Assembly (NCBI GenBank): GCA_010015675.1
Contig: ML977001.1
Span: forward strand, 184,263-248,262
Source: Byssothecium circinans
Lineage: Eukaryota > Ascomycota > Dothideomycetes > Pleosporales > Massarinaceae
DNA length: 64,000 nt
Reading direction: 5' to 3'
The notes beneath the pieces are model-generated. The model searched no databases. It was not told where the DNA came from and worked only from the letters and a program-made list of their open reading frames with translations. Below are positions 55,435 through 64,000 of this stretch, piece after piece. The position numbers and the translations under genes are program-made. Position 1 is the stretch's first letter. Every line of letters begins with the position of its first letter.

Positions 55435-56630
55435 ATGGACTCCATCACGAACGGTGTCAACGGCACCAATGGCGAAAATGTTGTTGGCAGGCCACGAGAG
55501 GGGAGTCGAAGTCTGCCCTTCATGTCTGACGTGCTGGGATATAGTCTAAACGACCGACTACTGTTTGCGGTGCCGAAGAGTACGTATCATTCTATGGTCA
55601 TACCAAGCTTCGCTAATCGCACATGTAGAGGGCCGTCTGCACCAGGCTTGTTTGGATCTCCTCCACGGCTCAGACATCCAGTTCCACCGCCACTCACGAC
55701 TCGACATCGCTCTTGTCAAGAACCATCCGCTCGCGCTGGTGTTCCTCCCGGCCGCTGATATTCCCACGTTCGTTGGCGAAGGAAGGGTGGATCTGGGCAT
55801 AACTGGACGAGACCAGGTGGCTGAGCATGAGTGCGCAGTGCCACCCACAGCTACAACTGGTGTGGAAGAGGTGCTAGATCTTGATTTTGGGAAGTGCAAG
55901 CTGCAGGTCCAAGTACCGCAGAAGGGCTCCTTGACCAATCCAGAAGATCTCATCGGAAAGAATGTCGTCACAAGCTTCACCAACCTCACGGAGCAATACT
56001 TCAGAAAGCTAGAGGCGCAACAGGCTGGTGCTAGCGATCTCAACGGCGAGGCGAAGCTAAAAACGAACATCAGGTTCGTGGGTGGGAGTGTTGAGGCTGC
56101 CTGTGCGCTCGGTGTCGCAGACGGCATTGTCGATCTTGTTGAATCTGGAGAGGTACGTCAACATGGGCCCGACCCAATAAGCAAATGTGGCATCTGCGTT
56201 ATTTGCATGGAAACTTGTCATCATAGTTCAATACCCCCCTTATGAGTTTTGCTAATTTCACCAGACCATGCGCGCTGCGGGTTTGACAGCTATTTCGACA
56301 GTAGTAGAGTCGAGTGCGATCCTGATCAAGTCGAAGCACCCATCAGACTCAAAACTAGTGGACCTTATCACTGCTCGGATTAAGGGAGTGATTACAGCCC
56401 AGAAATACGTCCTCTGCACGTACAATATCGAGCGTGCCAAGCTCAGTTCTGCATGCAAAATTACTCCTGGTCGACGCGCGCCTACAACCACCACGTTGGA
56501 GGAGGACGGCTGGGTTGCGGTCTCCGTCATGGTCTTGAAGAAGCACATTGCGATAGTGATGGACCAACTCACCGAGGCTGGTGCCTGCGACATCTTGGTC
56601 ATGAAGATCGATAATTCGCGTACATCCTAA
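55435..56630 (+). CDS. HIS1: ATP phosphoribosyltransferase, 344 aa
   Basis: Exons 55435-55579, 55629-56152 and 56265-56630. Junction 1 restores LLFAVPKKGRLHQACLDLL, junction 2 LVESGETMRAAGL. Core motifs are VGEGRVDLGITGRDQVAE, RFVGGSVEAACALGVADG and DLVESGETM, and the C-terminal regulatory domain has KYVLCTYNIERAKL and GWVAVSVMV. The enzyme joins ATP and PRPP in the first, histidine-feedback-inhibited step of histidine biosynthesis in the cytosol. An N-terminal tail of about 40 residues precedes the catalytic core. Confidence 0.95.
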
Positions 56631-57367
56631 TGTACAGTGGCATGCCAGAGGCTTGATGACTTTTCCAAAGTATAGTTGTCGGATTTGGCTTGCTAATCCA
56701 TTGACCTCTGCATCCGAAGGATTTGGACAACGTATATTGCTTCGTACCTGTGGCGCTGGGCCTCAAAGACTCGTTAGACGTCTAGTTCTGTTGAGAAGAC
56801 ACATTTAATAGGAAGATATCCAAAATCCCACGATAGAAGCTGATGATCGCCTTCTCGCCAGACACCGAGAATATCGACTGTGTATAATCACGTGATCTGG
56901 CCTTAACCTCCAACAATGTAAGTGCCTTCTGATACCCAGATGTGCGTAAACGATCTGGGGGATAGTAAGACTCGCGCAGCTTCGATGCGATGGTTTTCGC
57001 AGTCAGCGTCTGTTTCGTGACGCTTTGTTTTCGCGTCGTCACTGGCAAGTTCTGCTGGGGGGACCAGGAGGGTTCTAGAACTCGACCGAACTTTCTCCGA
57101 ACATCCTCACATTTCCATCACGCAACCATTTGTTCAGCCAAGAGCACCTTAACACCGAATTCAGACAACCCCTCACCATCACGAAATCTCGCGAAATCTC
57201 TAGAAAATGTCAGAAAAATGTCACAACAACGTCAACACCGAATCTAGAAACCCCCATCACTCTCACGAAAGCTCTAGAAAACCTCAATCACGAGTATAAG
57301 TACCACCGTCCTCGACATCCTAAATCCTCAGAACAATCAACAACAACCACCGCGCAAAAAGCTATAC
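56631..57367 (+). other. Region upstream of the small heat-shock protein gene
   Basis: Contains the HIS1 3' UTR, a doubtful 88-codon minus-strand frame (56782-57048, MPVTTRKQSVTKQ..., basic, no domain) and heat-shock-element-like motifs from 57073. Confidence 0.45.
57073..57281. promoter_or_regulatory. Heat-shock-element-like cluster
   Basis: TTCTAGAA at 57073-57080 is a perfect inverted pair of HSE half-sites, followed by GAACTTTCTCCGAA (57089-57102). TCTAGAAA recurs near 57198, 57243 and 57273. These are the GAA/TTC units recognised by heat-shock factor. Part of the cluster may lie within the transcript. Confidence 0.5.
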
Positions 57368-58087
57368 ATGCAACCACTCCGCAACACACTACGAAAAGTG
57401 CCCAAGAACATCCACCACCGCATCAGCAAACCCAGGACCGCCTCAAAAGCAGTAACCACAACAAGTCTCCCATCTCAACGCACCTTCACCACCACACCAG
57501 CAACAATGTCGCTCTTCCCACGCTTCTCGTCGGAGCTCGCTCCCCTCTTCCGCCTCATGGACGACTACGACCGACGCATCTTCCGCGACCTGCCCGAGAC
57601 CAGCAACGCAGCGCTCCGCAACGTGCAGACCTTCACGCCGAAATTCGACGTGCGCGAAGTCGCCGACGCCTACGAACTGCACGGCGAGTTCCCGGGCATT
57701 GAGCAGAAAGACATCAACATCGAATGGACGGACGCCAATACGCTCACCGTGAGCGGCCGCCACGAACACGTCCGCGAAGAAGGCCAGCGACCCACCGCCG
57801 CCGCCATCGAAGACGGGAACCGCGGGAAGCAGCCGCGTGTCGAAGACGAGGGCGCCGAGAGGCAGGTTAGCAAGACGGAGGCGGCGGGGGATGTTGCGAA
57901 GAGAGGAGAGGGCGATGGGACCAAGTATTGGGTTAGTGAGAGGAGTGTTGGGGAGTTCCATCGTAGCTTTAGTTTCCCTGCGAGGGTCGATCAGGATGGT
58001 GTTAAGGCCAGTTTGAAGAATGGCGTTTTGAGTGTTGTGGTGCCGAAGGCGAAGGCGGCGCAGCCGAGGAGGGTGGCTATTGAGTGA
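57368..58087 (+). CDS. Small heat-shock protein (Hsp20/Hsp30 family), 239 aa
   Basis: Single frame. A 46-residue N-terminus rich in Arg, Lys, Ser and Thr and lacking acidic residues (MQPLRNTLRKVPKNIHHR) precedes MSLFPRFSSELAPLFRLMDD, the usual Hsp30 start; Met47 (57506) is the alternative start. The alpha-crystallin domain runs from FTPKFDVREVADAYELHGEF through SERSVGEFHRSFSFPARV and LKNGVLSVVVPK. A charged Gly/Glu-rich insert of about 60 residues splits it, as in fungal Hsp30. It should act as an ATP-independent holdase. The leader could target mitochondria if the first ATG is used. Confidence 0.9.
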   Translation: MQPLRNTLRKVPKNIHHRISKPRTASKAVTTTSLPSQRTFTTTPATMSLFPRFSSELAPLFRLMDDYDRRIFRDLPETSNAALRNVQTFTPKFDVREVADAYELHGEFPGIEQKDINIEWTDANTLTVSGRHEHVREEGQRPTAAAIEDGNRGKQPRVEDEGAERQVSKTEAAGDVAKRGEGDGTKYWVSERSVGEFHRSFSFPARVDQDGVKASLKNGVLSVVVPKAKAAQPRRVAIE

Positions 58088-59025
58088 TGGGATGAGATTG
58101 GTGACTTGATGAATTAGGAGGTGATTATGACGATGATGGATGGGGGTGGACTCAGTATGTATTGGAGGAGTTTGTAGGGTTTGAGTACATATCGGATAGG
58201 AGTTAGGGTTCTTTTGCTTCGGAGGTCAAACTACTACTCTCTTTCTGCGTGGGGATAATGTGGATGGAAGGTTGGTGGTGCTAGTCAGCCATTTTGTGTT
58301 TGTTCAGTTTTTTTAATGAAAAAATAATTTCAAAATCCAAAGCTATTCTTCCTGAATGACTGCTTAATAACCACACTGCATATTTCGTGTAATCTGCATA
58401 TAATAACATTGTATAGATCTCCCTCACTGTGTTCTTTCTTCATAATTGAAACCTCCGCGGTTTAAATAAAACGAATAATATAATTGCAATAGCTGCTAGA
58501 AAACACGGGTAACTTTACTTTTGAAAACATATAAATCGATGCTGAGTTCTTAATATTGTGTCCCCTTCTATATATATTTTGCAACGTGTAAATAGTTGTT
58601 AAGTGAATCTTTTCTCCCCCGAGATATTACTACCGCGGGGGCTTCATCACTGTTGGATTGGCATTGCTCTGCTCCATAACGATGTTTCAAATTTGTATAT
58701 CTCCGGCTTTCTACGTCTATATATTAACTAAGAGTAACATACAACCCCCTCCATGAACGGGCTGCTAGCGCGTTCAGTGGGGGTATGCCTGTGCGTAGAA
58801 GGTGCGAGAATTAGATACCTTATTATATAAGTGTCTTGCTAGCAACTAGAGGTATTAAATTCTGCCTTATTCCTTGATAGAGCTATATAAAGTAGTAATA
58901 GGATGTATATTTCTATATAAAATACAGAGAAAATGGCATAGTCCCTACATCCGTGCACGCCGCGAGAACCGCGCTAGCAGCCCGTTCATGGAGGGGGGTT
59001 GTACAAGAACATGATAGAAGACGCT
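58088..59025. other. Convergent AT-rich region carrying a MITE
   Basis: Between the Hsp20 stop and the ABC transporter stop. 58300-58740 is AT-rich without clear structure. The MITE at 58742-59001 fills the right end. Confidence 0.55.
58740..59003. mobile_element. Tc1/mariner-like MITE, 260 bp, with ~31-bp terminal inverted repeats and TA duplication
   Basis: The left repeat is 58742-58772 (inward CAACCCCCTCCATGAACGGG...) and the right is 58970-59001, identical in complement apart from one extra G. TA flanks both ends (58740-58741 and 59002-59003), the duplication typical of Tc1/mariner elements. The interior is AT-rich with no coding capacity. The right end lies 24 bp beyond the stop codon of the ABC transporter, so the element is likely part of that gene's 3' UTR. 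Confidence 0.88.
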
Positions 59026-62000
59026 CTACACTTCGCCGCCACTACTCCTACTCTCCTTCCTCCCCCTCCCCACCCTCCGCACCATTCTCGCCACAGCGCC
59101 AAACCCAAAACTCCACCCCCTAACCCTAACACTCCAGATGAAAAAATACACCAACGCCCAGTTACTCACACAGAACGCCAAAAAGATGCCGAAATCCCTC
59201 CACTTCTCGCCGAAACTGATGTTCAGCATAGCGAGGTAGTCGTCGCCGCTGGCGTAGGGACAGTACATGCAGTTCTGCGTTGCCTCGGGGTTGAGCAGGT
59301 AGCCTGGGGTCGAGGGCTGGGAGAGGAAGGAAGAGGCGTAGGAGGCGCAGGTTTGGCCTTTGGGTACGTTGAATTGCGCGGTTTCGGTGGGGAGGCAGGA
59401 TATGGGTTGCGCGTGGAGGGTAGCGGAGAGGACGCCGCCGATCCAGTAGGTTGAGGGGTTGCTAGGGTGAGTTGTTAGTACTAACGAATGCCAAAGCGGG
59501 ATGCGGGAATGAAGGGTTTGAGATGAAGGGAGGGGGGGAAGATAGCTACGTGAAATGGACTTACATATAATACATCCAATATCTCCAAAACACAGGTATT
59601 TCCGAATATGATCGCACGACACCGTTGAAGAGCGAAAACATGACGAAGAAGAATGGTAGCACGTTCGAAATCACTGTAAAGCTCGGCGCGAATGCGCAGA
59701 TCCACTGCCCCCAGCTCGAGATGAACAAATAAAACAACATCGTCATGAGGAAGACGTATCCGGCCGTACTGCTATCCGTAGGTAGCCCGGCAGGATAATA
59801 CCACAAGACCCAGTAGAGAACCGAGGAGACAACAGCGATGGGGATCTCGGCAACGACCTGCGCAGTCGTAAAAGCAAACCAACCGTAGATTCGAGAAGGG
59901 TGTTCGCGCGCGAGCCAAAGGGACATGTTTTGGTGGAATTTGGGCACGACGGCGTTGACGATTGTGGGTGGGATGAGGATGATTAGGAAGGCGGTAAACA
60001 GGCGATTCTGGAAATCGGTGACTGTAGAGCCGAGTTGGTAGAAGGTGAAGCCGTTGAAGATGCCGATGATGACGGCTACAAATAGCTTTCCGTATAAGTA
60101 CGATGGATCTCGCCAGTACTGTGTAAAGACTCTTTTTGTTAGCATGGTAGTTTGCGTCCACACTGAAGCTGCAAACTCCAATTTTTCGTTCTCTTTCTCC
60201 TTTCCCTGGTTTCCTCTCTTTTCTCTCCTCTCCCGCTTGATTCTTTCAATTTCTGCTAGCAGCTCCTGGTTGTTCTCCGAGTTTAGCCATTCCTCATTCC
60301 AGTTGATTCTTCTCCCCTGTCGTTTGGTAGGCTTCGCGGCCGTCTCGAGAATGAACTCAGCAACGTTCTTGTTCGGTGGACATTGCACGCCGCGGTCGGC
60401 GAAGTACTTGATGACATCATTGCCATTCTCGCCGACGGGACCGAAGTAGAAGGTGTTGCCTCCAGGGTTGAGAGCGAGTATCATATCGAACTGTTGAATG
60501 AGGACGGAGGAAGGTTGGTGAATGGTACAGACGATTGCTTGGCCAGCTGAAGCGAGTTTCTTCAGAAAGCGGACGATGGAGTATGCACTGTTACTGTCCA
60601 GGCCCGAGGTCGGTTCATCCAAGAAAAGTAACAGATTCGGTTTCGCAGCAAGCTCAACTCCAATAGTAAGGCGTTTCTTTTGCTCAACCCCCAAGCTTGA
60701 AATAAGCGCATCTTGAATGGACTCTAGTTCCAGCAGATCGATAATTTTGTCGACATAGTCAATCTTCTCTTGTCTAGAAACGCTGCGCTCCTGACGCAGA
60801 ATAGCAGAGAACTCAACGGCTTCACGAATAGTTGCTGTACCGTCATGGAGATCCATTTGCTCGCAGAAACCGGTTCCTCGTTGGAAGTCGCGACCAAGAG
60901 GTCTCCCGTCCACGAGCATGTCACCAGTGACTACACCCGTGCTCTGGCGCTGCGAGAGTGTATTGAGCAAAGTCGTTTTGCCTGCACCTGACGCGCCGAC
61001 GAGAGCGACCATGACTCCAGGCTTCGCGTATCCGTTGACCTTGTTCAGCAACTTCTTCTCGCCTCCCTGATAAGGAACGGTATATTCGACATTGTTCCAG
61101 GTGAAGACGCTCTCGCTGCTCGAAATCTGCTCCAGAGCCTCTTCTTCCTGCTTTTCAGTAGTTGAAGACTGCCCGCTTGGAGTTTCTTCCCCATTGACGA
61201 CCTTTTCTTCGTCTACTGGTGCCTGCTTGACGGTCTTCTTCGCACGCTTCGACTTCTTGAAGGTCAACGCTCCACCACCTTCGGATGCGAAGGAAATGGT
61301 TTGAGTGGCAATGATCGTGACGAGGAGGTACAACACTGCGAAAGCGATAACCACAGCCCAGTTTCTCCAAAGATTGCTACGCGAGTAGCTGAAGGTAGTC
61401 TGGAGGTAGGAAGCTCCAAGGACTGCGTGCGCGTTTGGCTCTGCGCCAGTTAGACCGCAACCCTGGAATGCGGGATCTACACCAGGCCCTTGGGGTATTA
61501 GTTGACTAGGCGCACAATCCATTGTTCGATCCGAGAACTCATTCGAAAGTACGCCTTCAAAAGCATAGGACACAGGGTTGACCCAATAAAGCCACCCGAA
61601 CCAAATATACTCGGAAAGCAGCTGAGGCTTAGGGATGACGTAGCCAGTGTAGATGATGAGGAGATTGAAGGCAATTCCAGAGAAGCGTACGGCGTCGTCG
61701 ATGGTCGGTGACAGAGAGGCGAACATGCGATACAGAGAGGTGAGGCAGAAGGTAGTGGTGAAGACGAAGAGAAGGTAGATCCAGAACTTGCTGACATCGA
61801 CGTCGAGCTCAGTCATGAAATACATGATGAGGCAAAACGGTATGACTTGCGCCTATAGTATGTCAGCAACGTCTTCACATGTGAAACCATTTGCGACCTT
61901 ACCAACAGCAACGGGAAATCCTGAACCACCCGGGCCATAGTCACTGCACTTGGTGAGTAGAAGGCGTAATCTTCATGCCTCTTGACCACGACGCGACCAG

Positions 62001-63889
62001 ACACAGCCTTCATCAGCTCACTCAACTGCATCCACCCCAAGAACAGAATCGAGAAGAATGCAGCGCCGCCTCTGCTGAAAGCCCCAGACGTGTTCAAGCT
62101 CTCACCATAGAACAGACTACCAACGATGAGTCCATTGCTGATAATGATGAAGAACTTGGTGAATAGTGTCGTCTTGTCGCCCCACGTGAGCCAGAATTCT
62201 CGCTGTGTGCATGCCCACACTTGGCTGACGAAACTGATTGTGAAAGGCGACTTTTTGGAGACGGTCTTCGATTTGCTTTCAAGAACGGCGCCTTCAAACT
62301 CCTTTGCGTCTTCGTAGTTGGTCTGCCTGAGTTCATGTTCGTACTGTTCGGTGTCTTGCTGCACGCGTCTATAATTCTCGGAATTCCTGAACGCCGCTTC
62401 AAGCTCCTCGGGTGTCTTCGGTGCACTCGCTTCATAGCCTTGGCGGAATTGTCGTTCTGTCGGGTCGGTGACAGCGGTCAAGAAATCGGCTGTAGTTTGC
62501 CGATCGGGGCAGTGGAAGCCCAGGTCGATGAAGTACTGCTTCGCCTCTTTCGCGGGACCTTCGTAGATACAGTGTCCTTGATCAATCAGCAGGACTTTGT
62601 CCATGAGCTCGTAGATGCCTTCACCCGCCTGATACAAAGTGACGAAAGTTGTTCGATTGCTTATGTCGGTCATGATGCGTAGTGACTTTGCGTAGTCTAG
62701 GGCTGTGGAGGCATCCAGGCCGCGGGTAGAGTTGTCCCAACAGACGACGGTCGACTTCGTGGCAAGAGTCTCGGCTATGGATACCTATTCCGTGTCAGTC
62801 GTTTTCTACAAAGTATAGAGGATCAGAGCTCACTCTTTTGCGCTCGCCGCCACTGACACCACGTACGAACTCATCACCAACCAACGTGTATTTAGTATGA
62901 GAAATTCCGAACATCCCCAACAAGGCGTCTAAGATCACCGGAATTGTATCCTTCTCCTTCTTCTTCGTCTTGTTCAGCAACGCAAAGTAGAGTGTCTGCC
63001 ACACGTTCAAGTTGGCAAAATGTGTATCATCTTCAGGGTTGTAGTTGACTTCGCCGCGAAAACGTTTCTTTTGTTTCTCGGCCAAAATGCCTCCATAGGA
63101 GACTTCGCCTTGGGCCGAAGCGTAGCTCTCGCGATTATTGGCGATGGCCTTGAGGAATGTTGAGCACCCTGAGCCCGGTCGTCCCAGGACAAGCATCATC
63201 TGCCCATCTTTTAGATTGCCGGAGAAGTCGTGAATCAATGTTCGGGTTTGCGAGTGGCGGCCTAGTCGCAGCGCCGGAATGAAGCCAGAAATGATCTTGT
63301 AGAGATCGGGGCCAAAAGTACCGAGGATCGCATCTGGAAGTGTTCGCACGAACTTTGTTGTCGAACCCACACCCTGGACAGTAAGATGCTTCCAGACGAC
63401 ACCAACCTTCTTAGCGGACTTGCCATCTCTCCTCTTCTCGAAGTGACCCTCCTTCATAAACTTGCTCAATTCGAAGTCGCCGTCTTTTTCAGCAGCCGCG
63501 GCGCCGATATCCCCCGGCTCATCATCCACACTCCCATCCGTCTGAGCATTCGACCTCCACCGTTGAAAACCAGTTTTTGTACTTCGCCTGCTAATTTTTC
63601 GCATTAAACCGTCCGATTGCTCAGGTTCTGTATGTGATTTCGTTCTTGAGATCGAACTCAACGTCTGCTTGAGTGCATCGAAGTCCTCGAGCGCTGCTCG
63701 CGTGCTGAAGTGCCCAGCATCTCGCTCTCCCCATGTCCCGCTCGTACCGTCCCTATCACCGTCATCGCCGCTATCTCTGCCTGAAACTTTGGGGGAACTC
63801 GCTTCGGGTGGAATCTCTGGTTCGTTATGCCATGGATTGCGTCTTCTCTCCTCCTCGTTCTGCGAGTGTGGTAGATTGGAGTACCACAT
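59026..63889 (-). CDS. Pleiotropic drug resistance (ABCG/PDR) full-size transporter, 1,553 aa
   Basis: Four exons: 63889-62834, 62784-61903, 61852-59565 and 59461-59026. Topology is NBD1-TMD1-NBD2-TMD2. NBD1 has the PDR-type degenerate Walker A (GRPGSGCST), signature VSGGERKRVSIAE and Walker B CWDNSTRGLDAST. NBD2 has Walker A GASGAGKTTLL, degenerate signature LGVEQKKRLTIGVELA and Walker B LLLFLDEPTSGLDS. TMD2 ends with the Cys-rich loop (PKGQTCASYASSFL, NCMYCPYASGDDY). These asymmetric sites are typical of azole-type drug exporters of the plasma membrane. The ATG at 63889 is preferred; upstream codons in frame have only GTG. The last junction restores YYINPSTYWIGGVLSAT. Confidence 0.95.
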
Positions 63890-64000
63890 GTTGAGTACGA
63901 AAGGTACGAACACAACACAAAAGACGGGAAAGACGTCAAGCCGATGGTGACGGTGTCGTAGGGAAAGCGTGACGCTGATGAGGAAAGATAGGAAGGAAGG
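63890..64000 (-). other. Start of the ABC transporter promoter
   Basis: Only 111 bases before the window edge; no site could be judged. Confidence 0.4.

Overview
The window is nuclear DNA of a filamentous ascomycete (Pezizomycotina). The evidence is dense protein genes on both strands, short GT-AG introns (mostly 45-160 nt) with CTRAC-type branch points, and fungus-specific families: the velvet regulator VelB, a PDR-type ABC transporter, a spherulin-4 protein, a PHO80-type cyclin, an Hsp20/Hsp30 and several lineage-restricted unknowns. The gene style looks dothideomycete-like, but that is only an inference. No rRNA, tRNA, CRISPR array, viral or bacterial-type operon was seen. Exon coordinates below come from reading frame, splice-site consensus and protein-family continuity; no alignment could be run.

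Layout. 1-9.7 kb: end of a small stress-type protein, a zinc-chaperone GTPase, a spherulin-4 protein, a Methyltransf_16-type lysine methyltransferase, four degenerate ~50-bp repeats, a cytochrome P450 and a disordered protein. 10-18.4 kb: a CSA/ERCC8-like WD40 protein, an Rrn9-like protein, MND1 (meiotic recombination), the ribosome-quality-control E3 ligase HEL2/ZNF598, and VelB. 18.4-26.3 kb: a repeat-rich gene-free stretch, an RRM-YTH (m6A reader) gene, a long gene-free stretch carrying a 222-bp MITE, and a BEM46 hydrolase. 26.8-41.2 kb: proteasome beta-1 (PRE3), a PHO80-like cyclin, a prolyl-4-hydroxylase-like oxygenase, two multi-pass membrane proteins of unknown function, a 2EXR-like protein and a Ser/Thr-rich secreted or wall protein.

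41.3-64 kb: a divergent pair, 3-dehydroshikimate dehydratase and DAHP synthase, shares a CCAAT-rich intergenic region. It joins the entry of the shikimate pathway to an enzyme that drains it to protocatechuate. Then come a disordered protein, the 79-residue SDHAF1/Sdh6, an MFS transporter interrupted by an in-frame TAG, the 68-residue ribosomal protein eS28, HIS1, a small heat-shock protein with a possible mitochondrial leader, a Tc1/mariner-like MITE, and a complete 1,553-residue PDR transporter.

Most genes are independent housekeeping or regulatory loci. The only pathway-level neighbourhood is the DAHP synthase/dehydroshikimate dehydratase pair. I did not find a convincing new multi-gene system. 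The most unusual features are two MITEs with clean terminal repeats and target-site duplications, an exon made only of the start codon (MND1), a 15-nt exon carrying the catalytic Thr of PRE3, a GC-AG intron inside the YTH domain, and a single nonsense codon in an otherwise intact MFS gene.
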